NCBI RefSeq assembly: GCF_030813495.1
Contig: NZ_JAUSUI010000001.1
Coordinates: 496,001 to 560,000 of the forward strand
Direction: 5' to 3'
DNA length: 64,000 nt
From: Ancylobacter polymorphus
GTDB taxonomy: Bacteria > Pseudomonadota > Alphaproteobacteria > Rhizobiales > Xanthobacteraceae
This document shows positions 1-11,469 of the stretch, one piece after another. Both the position numbers and the translations under genes were made by a program. Under the pieces are notes generated by a model. The model was not told where the DNA came from. It searched no databases and saw only the letters and a list, made by a program, of their open reading frames with translations. Position 1 is the first letter of the stretch, and every line of letters starts with the position of its first letter.

Positions 1-640
1 TGGACAATGCCGCGCCGGCGAGGCCGAGCGCCTCGAACAGGCGCAGACCGAGCAGGAACAGCAGGAAGGTGCACAGGGCCGTGGCGCCGAGATAGATCGG
101 CAGCACGAGGCGGAGCGCGTCGTCCAGCGTCATCTGATGGGTGACGCCGAGCAGATTGGCGCGGGCGCTGCGGTCCGGCAGGCCGCCGAGACCGGCGGGG
201 CCGAGCACGGCGACGAAACCGACAAGGGTGAGCAACCCGCCCGCCCATTGCAGGGTCAGCAGCCAGCCCAGCGTCGCCCGCGGCACCTTGTCGAGATCGT
301 GAATCTGGATCGGGCCGGTGGTGGTGAAAGCCGCCACCGCCTCGAACCAGGCATGCACCGGCCCGAGCGTGGTGGTCGCGGCGATCGGCACGGCGGCGAT
401 GATCGGCACGACGAGCCACAGCACCAGCAGCAAGCCATAGGCCGCGAGCCGGTCCAGCCGCCCTGCCCGGTTGCGCACGGCGAGATGCACCGCCCCCGCG
501 CCGAAGACGGTGAGCAGCGCCGTCATCAGGAACACGTCGGCGCCCGGCTCGCGCCGGAACAGCGACACCAGCGCGGCCAGCAGCAGGAAACCGGCCATGA
601 CGCCGGCCGTCTGTGCGCTGTAGCGTGCGACCGCGATCAT
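1..640 (-). CDS. trkH: Trk-type potassium uptake membrane subunit TrkH, 3' end beyond window
   Basis: Ion-conducting subunit of the Trk potassium uptake system in the inner membrane. The visible N-terminal 213 residues are strongly hydrophobic, with several membrane spans, and contain FEAVAAFTTTGPIQ (about residues 99-112). This matches a selectivity-filter loop of the TrkH/KtrB family. The C-terminal part, normally about another 270 residues, lies outside the window. The ATG at 638-640 follows the trkA stop by 15 bases, so the two are probably co-transcribed and TrkA gates this channel. In alphaproteobacteria this pair usually lies between ntrX and hfq. The family call is firm; TrkH versus TrkG naming is not meaningful here. 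Confidence 0.9.
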   Translation of the reverse strand, partial: MIAVARYSAQTAGVMAGFLLLAALVSLFRREPGADVFLMTALLTVFGAGAVHLAVRNRAGRLDRLAAYGLLLVLWLVVPIIAAVPIAATTTLGPVHAWFEAVAAFTTTGPIQIHDLDKVPRATLGWLLTLQWAGGLLTLVGFVAVLGPAGLGGLPDRSARANLLGVTHQMTLDDALRLVLPIYLGATALCTFLLFLLGLRLFEALGLAGAALS

Positions 641-655
641 GAACCGGGGCCTCTC

Positions 656-2032
656 TCAGAAGAACTCAAGGCTGACCCGGAACAGCTGCTCGACCCGCTT
701 CACCTTGTCGGCGAGGGCGAACATCACCACCCGGTCGCGCGCCTGGATCACGGTGTCGCCGCGCGGCAGCATGACCCGCCCGGCGCGGATGACCGCGCCG
801 ATGCGCATGCCGTCGAACAAGTCGAGCTGGCGCAGCGGCTTGCCGACCAGCGGCGAGGTTTCCAGCGCCTCGGCCTCGATCACCTCACCGGCCCCGTTCA
901 GCAGCGAATGCACGCCGCGGATGCGGCCCTTGCGGACATATTGCAGCACTTTGGAGACGGTGATCTGGCGCGGGTTCACATAGGCGTCGATGCCGAGGCC
1001 GCGCGCGAAGGCGGGATAGGCCGGGTCGTTCAGCAAAGAGAGCATGCGCTTGGCGCCGAGTTCGCGCGACAGCAGGCAGGAGAGAATGTTGACCCGGTCG
1101 TCATTGGTCACCGCGATCATGGTGTCGGCATCGCCGACCGCCGCCTCCTCCAGAATGGTGCGGTCCAGCGCGCTGCCGCGCAGCACCACGGTCCGGTTCA
1201 GTTCCTGCGCGATCTCCTCGGCGCGGCTGATCTTGTCCTCGATGATCTTCACCCGCGCCTTCGGGTTGCGCTGCTCCAGCTCGCGCGCGACATAGAGCCC
1301 GATATTGCCGCCACCGCCGATGACGATGCGCTGCGCCGGCGGCTCGTCATGGCCGAAGATCGACAAAGTGCGGCTCACCTGATCGGTATGAGCGACGAAA
1401 TAGGCGAGGTCGCCGGCCAGCAGCGAGTCGATGGAGCGCGGCACGAAGGTCTTGCCATTGCGGTTGACCGCCACCACCACCGCCCGCAGATCCGGGAACA
1501 GGTCGGTGAGTTGGCGCAGCGGCGTGTCGAGGACCGGGCAATCCTCCTGGCAGCGCACGCCCACCACGACGACATTGCTGTCGTTGAAGCTCACCGTATC
1601 GACGGCGCCCGGCAGCGAGAGGCGGCGCAGCACCATCTCGCCCACTTCCAGCTCGGGCGAGATCACCACATCGATCGGCAGATGGTCGCGCGAGAACAGG
1701 TCGCGCCAATGGCCCTGCAGATAGCTCTGCGCGCGCACGCGGGCGATCTTGGTCGGCACGTCGAACAGCGCATGGCCGACCTGGCAGGCGATCATGTTGA
1801 CTTCGTCATGCAGGGTGACGGCGATCAGCATGTCCGCCGCCTCCAGCCCCGCCCGGGCGAGCACGTCAGGATGCGAGCCGTGGCCGACAAAGCCGCGCAC
1901 GTCGAGCGTGTCGGTGACCGCCTGGATGAGGCGGGGCGAGGTGTCGATGATGGAAACGTCGTTCTGCTCTGCGGCCAGACGCTCGGCAATGCCGAACCCC
2001 ACCTGCCCCGCGCCGCAAATCACGACCTTCAT
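656..2032 (-). CDS. trkA: Trk system potassium uptake regulatory subunit TrkA
   Basis: Cytoplasmic nucleotide-binding subunit that gates the TrkH potassium channel. The protein has 458 residues, the usual TrkA length, and is a tandem duplication of RCK_N plus RCK_C. The first Rossmann motif GAGQVG is at residues 7-12 and the second, GGGGNIG, at about 237-243; each is followed by an RCK_C-type domain. The ATG is unambiguous, since MKVVICGAGQVG is the canonical TrkA beginning. The gene lies 158 bases downstream of ntrX and 15 bases upstream of trkH on the same strand. The link to the ntr genes is positional only. Confidence 0.96.
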   Translation of the reverse strand: MKVVICGAGQVGFGIAERLAAEQNDVSIIDTSPRLIQAVTDTLDVRGFVGHGSHPDVLARAGLEAADMLIAVTLHDEVNMIACQVGHALFDVPTKIARVRAQSYLQGHWRDLFSRDHLPIDVVISPELEVGEMVLRRLSLPGAVDTVSFNDSNVVVVGVRCQEDCPVLDTPLRQLTDLFPDLRAVVVAVNRNGKTFVPRSIDSLLAGDLAYFVAHTDQVSRTLSIFGHDEPPAQRIVIGGGGNIGLYVARELEQRNPKARVKIIEDKISRAEEIAQELNRTVVLRGSALDRTILEEAAVGDADTMIAVTNDDRVNILSCLLSRELGAKRMLSLLNDPAYPAFARGLGIDAYVNPRQITVSKVLQYVRKGRIRGVHSLLNGAGEVIEAEALETSPLVGKPLRQLDLFDGMRIGAVIRAGRVMLPRGDTVIQARDRVVMFALADKVKRVEQLFRVSLEFF

Positions 2033-2190
2033 GACGTCCCCCGCTCCTGCCCGCCGGCGCCGGAGGGTTTCCGCGAACGGCCCCCCGGCATTCCCTGGCG
2101 AGTCTCTCTATAGCAGGTTCGCACGGCGCGGCAGACGCCGCAGCGTCCGGCCCGCACATCTTCCTTTGCCGGAGCGGCGGCTGAAGGCGC

Positions 2191-3558
2191 TCAGCCGATG
2201 CCCAGCGCCTTGAGCTTGCGGTGCAGCGCCGAGCGCTCCATGCCGACGAACTCCGCCGTGCGGGAGATGTTGCCGCCGAAGCGGCTGATCTGCGCCACCA
2301 GATATTCGCGCTCGAACACTTCGCGCGCGTCGCGCAGCGGCAGGCCCATGAGATGTTCCCCGCCCGTGCCGCTCGGCAGACTCGGCACCAGCGCGCCGAC
2401 ATCCGGCGGCAGCATGTCGGCGGTCACGGGCGCATCCGCCTCGCCGGAGGCGAGGATGAGCAGGCGTTCGATATTGTTGCGCAGCTGGCGGACATTGCCC
2501 GGCCAGTCATGCGACTGCAGCACGGCGAGCGCATCGTCGGCGACGCGCCGGCGCGGCAGGCCGGTGGACTGCGAAATCTGGTCGAGGAAGAACTCGACCA
2601 GTTCCGGCACGTCTTCGCGCCGCTCCGCCAGCGGCGGCACCCGCACCGGCACCACGCCGAGCCGGTGATAGAGATCCTCGCGGAAGCGCCCTTCGGCGAT
2701 TTCCTTTTCCAGATTGCGGGCGGTGGAGGAGATGATGCGCACATCCACCGAAACGCGGGTATTGCCGCCGACGCGCAGGAAATTCTGGTCCACCAGCACG
2801 CGCAGAATGCGGTTCTGGGTCTCGCGCGGCATGTCGGCGATTTCATCGATGAACAGCGTGCCGCCATGCGCCTCTTCCAGCGCGCCGACCTGACGGCCCT
2901 GCCCTTCCCCAAGCTCGACGCCGAACAGCTCGACTTCCATCCGCTCCGGGGTGATGGCGGCGGCGTTGATGACCACGAACGGCCCGTTCGCCCGCTGCGA
3001 GGCGGCGTGAATCATGCGGGCGGTCAGCTCTTTGCCGGAGCCGGAAGGGCCGACGATCATGATGCGGCTATTGGTCGGCGCCACGCGCTCGATGCCCTGG
3101 CGCAGCTGGTTCATCACCGAGGACTTGCCCACCAGCGCCTGCGTCACCGCCGTGCGCTGCTTCAGGTCGCGCACTTCGCGCTTGAGCCGCAGCGTCTCCA
3201 GCGCCCGGTCGGCGACGAGAATGAGGCGATCGGAATTGAACGGCTTCTCGATGAAGTCGTAGGCGCCCTGCTTGATCGCCGCCACCGCCGTTTCGATGGT
3301 GCCATGGCCGGAAATCATCACGACAGGCACCTCCGGGTGGTTCTTCTTGATGCGCTCCAGCAGTTGCAGCCCATCGAGCTTCGAGCGTTCCAGCCAGATG
3401 TCGAGGAAGACCAGATGCGGACGGCGCGCCTCGATGGCGGCCAGCGCCTCGTCGCTGTCCTTGGCGGTGCGGGCGCCATAGCCCTCATCCTCCAGAATGC
3501 CCGCGACCAGACCGCGAATATCGGCTTCGTCATCGACGATCAGGATGTCCGTCGCCAT
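2191..3558 (-). CDS. ntrX: Nitrogen response regulator NtrX
   Basis: Response regulator partnered with the NtrY membrane kinase, affecting nitrogen and redox responses. Order: receiver domain (acid pair D9-D10, probable phosphorylation site D53 in FLDIW), AAA+ central domain (Walker A GPSGSGKE near residue 170, Walker B FIDEIAD), and a Fis-type helix-turn-helix at the end (GGNISRTAEFVGMERSALHR). The GAFTGA loop needed to contact sigma-54 is absent: the equivalent stretch reads VELGEGQGRQVGALEEA. This is known for alphaproteobacterial NtrX and argues against classical sigma-54 activation. The start is supported by AAGGAGAA 7-8 bases before the ATG. It lies 14 bases after ntrY. Confidence 0.96.
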   Translation of the reverse strand: MATDILIVDDEADIRGLVAGILEDEGYGARTAKDSDEALAAIEARRPHLVFLDIWLERSKLDGLQLLERIKKNHPEVPVVMISGHGTIETAVAAIKQGAYDFIEKPFNSDRLILVADRALETLRLKREVRDLKQRTAVTQALVGKSSVMNQLRQGIERVAPTNSRIMIVGPSGSGKELTARMIHAASQRANGPFVVINAAAITPERMEVELFGVELGEGQGRQVGALEEAHGGTLFIDEIADMPRETQNRILRVLVDQNFLRVGGNTRVSVDVRIISSTARNLEKEIAEGRFREDLYHRLGVVPVRVPPLAERREDVPELVEFFLDQISQSTGLPRRRVADDALAVLQSHDWPGNVRQLRNNIERLLILASGEADAPVTADMLPPDVGALVPSLPSGTGGEHLMGLPLRDAREVFEREYLVAQISRFGGNISRTAEFVGMERSALHRKLKALGIG

Positions 3559-3572
3559 TCGTCAGTTCTCCT

Positions 3573-5840
3573 TCAGCCGACCACACGGGGAGTGGGGGCT
3601 CCGCCGGTGCCTTTTCCGTCATTGGCGGCGGTGGGGCCGCCGTCGCGCGCGAAGTGCAGGCGAATCCAGGCGCCCCGCCCTTCGGGCGCATCGTCAAGCT
3701 CGATGCCGCCGCCGTGCTCTTCCATGATCTTTCCGACGATCGCGAGGCCGAGCCCGGTGCCCTTCTCGCGCGTGGTCACATAGGGTTCCAGCAGCCGCGC
3801 CCGGTTTTCGGTCGGCAGGCCCCTGCCATTGTCGATAACGTCGATGTCCACCATCCGCTCGGTGGCACGCACCTTCACCTGGATGCGCGCCGGCTCGGTG
3901 CGCTCCTCTGCCGGCACCGCCGCCAGCGCCTCGGTGGCGTTCTTGATGATGTTGGTCAGCGCCTGCGAGACGAGGCGGCGGTCGAAACGGGCGACCACCG
4001 GCTGCTCCGGCAGTTCAAGGTCGATGACGATGTCGGGATTGCCGACCCGCATGAGGAACACCACCTGCCGCGCCGTCTCGCCAATGTCCTGCGCTTCGGC
4101 GACGGGCTTGGGCATGCGCGCGAAGGAGGAGAACTCGTCCACCATGCGGCCGATGTCGCCGACCTGACGGATGATGGTTTCCGTGCACTGGTCGAACACT
4201 TCGCGGTCCTCGCCGATAACCTTGCCGTAGCGTCGGCGCAGCCGCTCGGCGGAAAGCTGGATCGGGGTGAGCGGGTTCTTGATCTCGTGGGCGATGCGCC
4301 GGGCGACATCGGCCCAGGCGGAACTGCGCTGCGCCACCACCAGCTCGGTGATGTCGTCGAGCGTGACCACCCAGCCATGTTCGGCCTCGCGCGACTGCTC
4401 GGTGGTGACACGCACGGCGATCACACGGTCGCGGCCATTGCGGGTCAGCGTCGTATTGGCCTGCACGCTGCGCTCGCCCGGCTCCATCGCCTGGGTGAGC
4501 AGCGGCGCCACTTCCGGCACGACCGCGCCGAGTTCGGTGCCCAGTACATCCGCCTCCACAACGCCGAGCAGCTTTTCCGCCGGGCGGTTGATGATGGAAA
4601 TGCGCCCCTGCGGATCGAGGCCGATGACGCCGGCGCCGACGCCGGAGAGCACCGCCTCGGTGAAGCGCCGGCGGGTGTCGATCTGGTCGCGGGCCTGAAC
4701 GATGTCGTCGCGCTGGGTGCGCAGCTCCTGCGTCATCTTGTTGAAGGTCTCGGCAAGGCTCGACAGATCGCCCTCGGTGCGGCGCACCGGCACCTCGACG
4801 AACAGATTGCCGGCGGCGACGAGATCGGCGGCACCGATCAGGCGGCGGATCGGCGCCACCAGGCGGTTGGCGAAATTGATGCCGAGCCACACCGCGCAGA
4901 GTAGCACGGTGAGCGAAATCACCGCATACAGCACCGCGAACGCCACCTGCACGCCAACGCGCTGCTGTTCGAGATTGCGATAGTCGACGACGGCGGCCTG
5001 CGTCTCCTTGAGATATTCGATCACCCTCGGATCGACGGCGCGGGCGACATAGAGATAGAGGTCGCCGAAATCCTTCAGCGGGATCACCGCGCCGACATAA
5101 TCGGCATCGCCCGGCAAATAGATCAGCGGCTGCTCGTCGGTTGCGTCCTTCAGCGCCAGATTGGCCGGCACGACGAATTCGCGGCCGACACGGATGGTGG
5201 CACGGTCGATGACCTGCAGGTCCTTGTCGATGATCATCGCGGCGGGCAGGCCGCGCACCACCGCCTGCGCGGTCAGTGCCTGGCGGAAGCGGCTGCGGTC
5301 CTGGTCCCACAGCGGGCGGATGCGCTGGAGATCGCGCGCCATGCCGAGCACGTCGCCGCGGATCGAATAGGCGTGCTCACGCACATAGGTCTGGGCCACC
5401 GAAACCGCATTGTCGACGATGGCGCGGGTGCGGACCGAGAACCAGCGGTCGAGCCCCTTGTCGAGGGTGATGCTGGCGAGGATGGCGACGAGCAGCGCCG
5501 GCACCACCGCCACCACGCCGAACAGCCCGACCACGCGCACATGCAGCCGCGCCGCCGCCCGCCCGCGCTGGCGGGCCTTGACGATGCGCCACACCTCACG
5601 GCCGATGATGCTGAGCAGCACCAGCGACATGACGCCGTTGAGGCACAGGACGACGATGATCACGTCCTGCGAGGGCACCAGCGGGGTGATGCCGATGAGG
5701 ATGATGAAGCTCGCCAGCGCGATGAGCAGCGCCAGCAGCACCGCCAGCGGCGCCAGCCCCCAGAGCGAGAAGCGGAATCCCATCCCGCCCAGGTCGAGTG
5801 CTTCGTGCCGGTCTGTTGCGCCGGTCGAGGTGTCGCTCAT
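3573..5840 (-). CDS. ntrY: Nitrogen-regulation membrane sensor kinase NtrY
   Basis: Inner-membrane histidine kinase that phosphorylates NtrX. The 755-residue protein has N-terminal membrane helices (about residues 25-125), a periplasmic sensing segment, another membrane helix near residue 305, then HAMP, PAS, histidine-phosphotransfer and ATPase domains. The phospho-acceptor is H518 in [16 protein letters not shown]. The ATPase signatures are NIIKNATEA (N box), DNGRGLP (G1) and TGLGLAIVGKIMEEHGG (G2). All kinase residues look intact. A possible promoter lies in the 118 bases between ntrC and ntrY, so ntrYX may be read separately from ntrBC. Confidence 0.96.
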   Translation of the reverse strand: MSDTSTGATDRHEALDLGGMGFRFSLWGLAPLAVLLALLIALASFIILIGITPLVPSQDVIIVVLCLNGVMSLVLLSIIGREVWRIVKARQRGRAAARLHVRVVGLFGVVAVVPALLVAILASITLDKGLDRWFSVRTRAIVDNAVSVAQTYVREHAYSIRGDVLGMARDLQRIRPLWDQDRSRFRQALTAQAVVRGLPAAMIIDKDLQVIDRATIRVGREFVVPANLALKDATDEQPLIYLPGDADYVGAVIPLKDFGDLYLYVARAVDPRVIEYLKETQAAVVDYRNLEQQRVGVQVAFAVLYAVISLTVLLCAVWLGINFANRLVAPIRRLIGAADLVAAGNLFVEVPVRRTEGDLSSLAETFNKMTQELRTQRDDIVQARDQIDTRRRFTEAVLSGVGAGVIGLDPQGRISIINRPAEKLLGVVEADVLGTELGAVVPEVAPLLTQAMEPGERSVQANTTLTRNGRDRVIAVRVTTEQSREAEHGWVVTLDDITELVVAQRSSAWADVARRIAHEIKNPLTPIQLSAERLRRRYGKVIGEDREVFDQCTETIIRQVGDIGRMVDEFSSFARMPKPVAEAQDIGETARQVVFLMRVGNPDIVIDLELPEQPVVARFDRRLVSQALTNIIKNATEALAAVPAEERTEPARIQVKVRATERMVDIDVIDNGRGLPTENRARLLEPYVTTREKGTGLGLAIVGKIMEEHGGGIELDDAPEGRGAWIRLHFARDGGPTAANDGKGTGGAPTPRVVG

Positions 5841-5886
5841 CCATCACCCTGTTGGCGGCGGGAATCAGCCCGCCCGACTGATGCAG

Positions 5887-5916
5887 TGATACGACACTGG
5901 TGCAAAAATGTGACAA
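5887..5916 (-). promoter_or_regulatory. Candidate ntrY promoter with overlapping inverted repeat
   Basis: Read on the minus strand, TTGTCA (5911-5916) and GTATCA (5887-5892) are 18 bases apart, which resembles a sigma-70 -35/-10 pair about 47 bases before the ntrY ATG. The -10 overlaps a perfect inverted repeat CAGTG-N6-CACTG (5884-5899). A TGCACC half-site, like one arm of an NtrC box, is adjacent. This is by eye only; spacing and -10 are imperfect. Confidence 0.3.
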
Positions 5917-5958
5917 TGATGAGCCGCCCCCGCCTTTATTCGCGAGGGCGTCAGGCGC

Positions 5959-7404
<1,446 letters not shown>

Positions 7405-7412
7405 GGCGGTTC

Positions 7413-8543
7413 TCAACTCTTCTCGTCACCGCGGCTGGCGCGGTACATGGGCATGAGGACACGGAAGGTGGTGCGGCGGGGCTGGCTGTCGCATTCGATG
7501 ATGCCGCCATGGTCGCCGACGATCTTCGCCACCAGCGCGAGGCCCAGCCCGGTGCCGGTCGGCTTGGTGGTGACGAAGGGATCGAACAGATGCGGCATCA
7601 GGTCTTCCGGCACGCCGGGACCGTTGTCACGCACGCAGAATTCCAGCGGCAGGCTCACCCGCGCCGGGGCGCCGGGCATCATGAGACGCACGCCGGGGCG
7701 GAAGGCGGTGGTGAGCTGGATCTCACCATCGGGCGAATCGCCAATAGCTTCGGCGGCGTTCTTCACAAGATTGAGGAACACCTGAATCAGCTGGTCGCGA
7801 TTGGCCAAAACCGGGGGCAGCGAGGGGTCGTATTCCTCGACGAAGCGGATGTGGCGGGCAAAGCCGGTGGTCGCCAGCGTGCGCACATGCTCCAGCACCG
7901 CGTGGATGTTGACCGGCTCGCGCTCAATCGGCCGCTCGTCGGAGAACACCTCCATGCGGTCGACCAGCTTGACGATGCGGTCGGCCTCGTCGGTGATCAG
8001 CCGGGTCAGCGAGCGGTCGTCGTCACTGGCCGAGAGTTCCAGCAGCTGAGCCGCGCCGCGAATGCCCGAGAGCGGGTTCTTGATCTCATGCGCCAGCATG
8101 GAGGCCAGCGCCGTCACCGAGCGGGCGGCGCCGCGATGGGTGAGCTGCCGGTCCATCTTGTCGGCGATGGTGCGCTCCTGCAGCATGATGACGACATGGC
8201 CCGTCACCTCGGACAGGGGCGCGACATGAATGTCGACGATGCGCTCGCCGCCATTGCGCGGGGTGCCGAGATCGACCCGATACTCGTTCACGGCCGCGCC
8301 GCGCGTGCGCACCTGCTCGACCAGCGACAGGATCGGGCTGCCGAAGGGCACGAATTCCTGCAGCCTGTGCCGCACCAGCACGGCCAGCGACGCCTCGAAA
8401 AAGGCTTCAGCCGCCACATTGGCGTCCACCAGCCGGTTGTCTTCCGCCACCGTGATCACCGGATGCGGGAGCGCATTCACGACGGCTTCCGCGGTCGCGC
8501 TGCCCGCGCGCGGGCCAGGCCGTTGCGAGGAAACCGAACTCAT
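7413..8543 (-). CDS. ntrB: Nitrogen regulation sensor kinase NtrB (GlnL)
   Basis: Soluble histidine kinase/phosphatase that controls NtrC in response to PII. An N-terminal PAS domain (about residues 20-125) precedes the phospho-acceptor H152 in [14 protein letters not shown]. The ATPase core has [17 protein letters not shown] and [19 protein letters not shown]. No membrane helices are seen, as expected. I chose the ATG at 8543 (376 residues) because it forms an ATGA overlap with the dusB stop and has GGAGAG 7 bases upstream. An ATG five codons earlier is possible. Translational coupling dusB-ntrB-ntrC is the standard alphaproteobacterial layout. Confidence 0.96.
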   Translation of the reverse strand: MSSVSSQRPGPRAGSATAEAVVNALPHPVITVAEDNRLVDANVAAEAFFEASLAVLVRHRLQEFVPFGSPILSLVEQVRTRGAAVNEYRVDLGTPRNGGERIVDIHVAPLSEVTGHVVIMLQERTIADKMDRQLTHRGAARSVTALASMLAHEIKNPLSGIRGAAQLLELSASDDDRSLTRLITDEADRIVKLVDRMEVFSDERPIEREPVNIHAVLEHVRTLATTGFARHIRFVEEYDPSLPPVLANRDQLIQVFLNLVKNAAEAIGDSPDGEIQLTTAFRPGVRLMMPGAPARVSLPLEFCVRDNGPGVPEDLMPHLFDPFVTTKPTGTGLGLALVAKIVGDHGGIIECDSQPRRTTFRVLMPMYRASRGDEKS

Positions 8544-9571
8544 GCAGCTTCTCTCCATCCAATGTCGTCATAGGCGTCGCGGAGTCCGGTGACGACACGC
8601 GCCGGATCCTCGAGGGTGAGAAGGCGCTGTCGCCAGCCGGCCGCCACGTCCGGCGGACGGCCGGCGCTCGCGACCGCCGCGGCGAGCGACCAGCCGATAT
8701 GCTTGCGTGCGCAGCGCATGCCGAGTTCGCGCCCATAATGGGCGAGCCAGCCCTCGTAAAGCTCGACCAGCACGTCACGCTGTTCGGCGAGCGGCGGGTC
8801 CTCCGGGACAAGACCGCTGCGCAAAAAGGCAGCGACCTGGCCGGGAAACCAGGGGCGCCCCTGTGCGCCGCGGCCGATCATCACCCCATCGGCACCGGAG
8901 GCGGCGAGCATGGCCGTCGCGTCCTCCGCCGCCACGAGATCGCCATTGGCGAGCACCGGGATCGAGACGGCGTCCTTGACCGCGCGGATCGCCGCCCAGT
9001 CGGCGCGGCCGGTGTAGAACTGGCAGCGCGTGCGCCCGTGAATGGTGATCATCTTGACGCCGAGCGCTTCCGCACGGCGGGCGAGTTCCGGAGCGACCGT
9101 CGCCGCGTCGTCCCAGCCGAGGCGGGTCTTCAGCGTCACCGGCACGTCCACCGCCTCGACCACGGCGGCGATGAGCCGGGTCGCGAGATCGAGGTCGCGC
9201 AGCAGCGCCGAGCCGGCGAGCCCGGTGGTGACGCGCTTGGCCGGGCAGCCCATATTGATGTCGATGAGCGCGGCGCCGGCGGCTTCGGCGAGGCGGGCCG
9301 CGCGGGCCAGCGATTCGGGCTCATTGCCGGCCAACTGAACGGCGTGCACCGCCACTCCTGCCCCTTCCGCCCGCAGCACGGTCTCCTCATGCCCGGTTTC
9401 GAAGGCGCCGGCGGCGACCATTTCGGAAACGGCGAGCGAGGCGCCGTAGCGCAAGGCCATGCGCCGCATCGGCGCATCGGTGATGCCGGCCATCGGCGCG
9501 AGCACCACCGCCCCCGGCAGCGCGACGCGCCCGATGTGGAGATTGCCGAGGGGAGAAGAATAAGGGGTCAA
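8540..9571 (-). CDS. dusB: tRNA-dihydrouridine synthase DusB
   Basis: FMN-dependent enzyme that reduces uridines in the tRNA D-loop. The protein is a TIM barrel of 343 residues. Visible motifs are [13 protein letters not shown] near the N-terminus, the catalytic C109 in [12 protein letters not shown], and the FMN and tRNA-binding segments [13 protein letters not shown] and IPVLANGDL. The NifR3-type family is always found ahead of ntrB in alphaproteobacteria, as here. No ATG or GTG is available between an in-frame stop and the conserved N-terminus, so the start is most likely the TTG at 9571. This is unusual and may limit expression. Confidence 0.94.
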   Translation of the reverse strand: MTPYSSPLGNLHIGRVALPGAVVLAPMAGITDAPMRRMALRYGASLAVSEMVAAGAFETGHEETVLRAEGAGVAVHAVQLAGNEPESLARAARLAEAAGAALIDINMGCPAKRVTTGLAGSALLRDLDLATRLIAAVVEAVDVPVTLKTRLGWDDAATVAPELARRAEALGVKMITIHGRTRCQFYTGRADWAAIRAVKDAVSIPVLANGDLVAAEDATAMLAASGADGVMIGRGAQGRPWFPGQVAAFLRSGLVPEDPPLAEQRDVLVELYEGWLAHYGRELGMRCARKHIGWSLAAAVASAGRPPDVAAGWRQRLLTLEDPARVVTGLRDAYDDIGWREAA

Positions 9572-9769
9572 GCGGCGATCACTCGATGCACATTAAATAA
9601 GCCCGACCAGCGGTGCCTAGATAATAGCCATGCTGAGCGCGTCATCAACCCATGCGAAGGGCGTAAGCCAAATCTTTTGCAAAGAGACGCCGCTTTTGCG
9701 CTAAACGAGCCGGCAGGGCAAGTCTGGGCTGCTGCGGCGGCAGTCAGCAAAGGGGCGGAAACCGAGGCG

Positions 9770-10936
9770 ATGCGGACGGACGTGATCGTGGTGGCGGCAG
9801 GCAACGGCGTGCGGGCGGGCGAGGGGCGGCCCAAGCAGTACCGACAGCTCGGCCGTGTGCCGGTGCTGCGCCACACGCTGATGGCCTTTCTCGGCCAGCC
9901 CGGCATCCGCCATGTCCTGCCGGTGATTTCGCCCGAACATGCCGCGTTGTGCGCCAGCGCCCTCGCGGGCCTCGACGGCGTGCTGCCGCCGGTGGCGGGC
10001 GGCGCGACGCGGCAGGCCTCGGTGCGCGCCGGGCTCGACGCGCTGGCGCAGGACCCGCCCGACCTCGTGCTGATCCACGATGCGGCGCGGCCTTTCGTCT
10101 CGCCCCGGCTGGTGGCGCAGGCGATCGCCACCGCCGCTGCGGAGGGCGCCGCCGTGCCGGCCCTGCCGGTGGTCGACACGCTGAAAGCGCTTGCCGAGGA
10201 CGGCTTCCTGGCGACCGGCCCGGATCGGAGTGCCGTGCGCGGCGTCCAGACTCCGCAGGCGTTCCGCTACGCGCTTATCCGCGCCGCGCATCGCGCGCAG
10301 GCGGGGGCGGACGACCTGACCGACGACGCGGCCGTGGCCGAGGCCGCCGGCCACCGCGTCGCCGCCTTCCCCGGAGATCCCGCCAATTTCAAGCTCACCA
10401 CGCGGGAGGATTTCGTGACCGCCGAACGCCATCTGCTGGCCGAACTCGCCGATGTCCGCACCGCGACCGGCTTCGACGTGCATGCCTTCGGGCCCGGCGA
10501 CCATGTGATGCTGGGTGGCGTGCGCATTCCCCACGATTTCGCTCTCGCCGGCCACTCCGACGCCGATGTGGTGCTGCATGCCCTCACCGATGCGCTGCTC
10601 GGCACCATCGGCAGCGGGGATATCGGCCATCATTTCCCGCCTTCCGACCCGCAATGGAAGGGCGCGGCCTCCGACCGGTTTCTCGCCCATGCCGCCTCGC
10701 TCGTGCGCGCGGCCGGCGGGCGCATCGCCCATCTCGACGCTACGGTGATCTGCGAGGCGCCGAAGATCGGGCCGCACCGCGAGGCGATGCGTGCGCGCAT
10801 CGCCGCCATCGTTGACATTCCCGTGGCGCGCGTCAGCGTGAAAGCGACGACCAGCGAGCGGCTGGGCTTCACCGGGCGGCGCGAAGGCATCGCCGCGCTG
10901 GCCGCCGCGACGGTGCGCCTGCCCTGGATCGACTGA
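9770..10936 (+). CDS. ispDF: Bifunctional MEP-pathway enzyme IspDF
   Basis: Fusion of two non-consecutive steps of isoprenoid synthesis: IspD (MEP cytidylyltransferase, about residues 1-228) and IspF (2-C-methyl-erythritol 2,4-cyclodiphosphate synthase, about 229-388). IspD shows [18 protein letters not shown] for CTP binding and [11 protein letters not shown]. IspF shows the zinc-binding pair D236 and H238 in GFDVHAFG, then [18 protein letters not shown] and the closing [18 protein letters not shown]. The ATG at 9770 gives the normal fusion length (388). The frame is open much further upstream, but only as antisense to dusB. The fusion is usual in alphaproteobacteria. cinA follows after 11 bases. 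Confidence 0.96.
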   Translation: MRTDVIVVAAGNGVRAGEGRPKQYRQLGRVPVLRHTLMAFLGQPGIRHVLPVISPEHAALCASALAGLDGVLPPVAGGATRQASVRAGLDALAQDPPDLVLIHDAARPFVSPRLVAQAIATAAAEGAAVPALPVVDTLKALAEDGFLATGPDRSAVRGVQTPQAFRYALIRAAHRAQAGADDLTDDAAVAEAAGHRVAAFPGDPANFKLTTREDFVTAERHLLAELADVRTATGFDVHAFGPGDHVMLGGVRIPHDFALAGHSDADVVLHALTDALLGTIGSGDIGHHFPPSDPQWKGAASDRFLAHAASLVRAAGGRIAHLDATVICEAPKIGPHREAMRARIAAIVDIPVARVSVKATTSERLGFTGRREGIAALAAATVRLPWID

Positions 10937-10947
10937 GAGGAGCGCGG

Positions 10948-11469
10948 ATGCACAGCACCCCGACAGACGCGGCGCAGGACGCCATCGCACGAGAGGCGAC
11001 GCGCGTGCTGGATCTGTGCCGGGCGCGCGGGCTCACCGTCGCCACCGCCGAATCCTGCACCGGCGGCCTCGTCGCTGCCGCCCTCACCGCGATCGCCGGC
11101 TCCTCCGACGTGGTGGACCGCGGCGTCGTCACCTATTCCAACGCCGCCAAGCGGGAGATGCTCGGCGTTTCCGCCGCGACACTGGAGGCCCATGGCGCGG
11201 TGAGCGAAGAGACCGCGCGCGAAATGGTCAGCGGCCTGCTGCGGATCGCCGGCACCTCGCTCGGCGTCTCCGTCACCGGCATTGCCGGCCCCGGCGGCGG
11301 CTCGGACGCCAAGCCGGTAGGCCTCGTGCATTTCGCCGCCGGCACGCGTGAAGGCCAGGTGATCGCCCGACGCGAGGTCTTTGCCGGACAGGACCGGGCC
11401 GGCGTGCGGCGCCTCGCAACCATCACCGCGCTCGCCATGCTGGCGGAACTCGCCGGCACGCAGGACTGA
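10948..11469 (+). CDS. pncC: CinA-family nicotinamide-nucleotide amidohydrolase
   Basis: Stand-alone CinA C-terminal domain protein of 173 residues, related to PncC, which deamidates nicotinamide mononucleotide back to nicotinate mononucleotide in pyridine-nucleotide recycling. Diagnostic segments are TVATAESCTGGLVAA (catalytic Ser in ESCTGG), VVTYSNAAKREMLGV, GAVSEETAREM and SVTGIAGPGGGS. The N-terminal molybdopterin-like domain of full CinA is absent, as in many proteobacteria. It lies 11 bases behind ispDF with a GAGAGGAG ribosome-binding site and is probably in the same transcript. Confidence 0.9.
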   Translation: MHSTPTDAAQDAIAREATRVLDLCRARGLTVATAESCTGGLVAAALTAIAGSSDVVDRGVVTYSNAAKREMLGVSAATLEAHGAVSEETAREMVSGLLRIAGTSLGVSVTGIAGPGGGSDAKPVGLVHFAAGTREGQVIARREVFAGQDRAGVRRLATITALAMLAELAGTQD

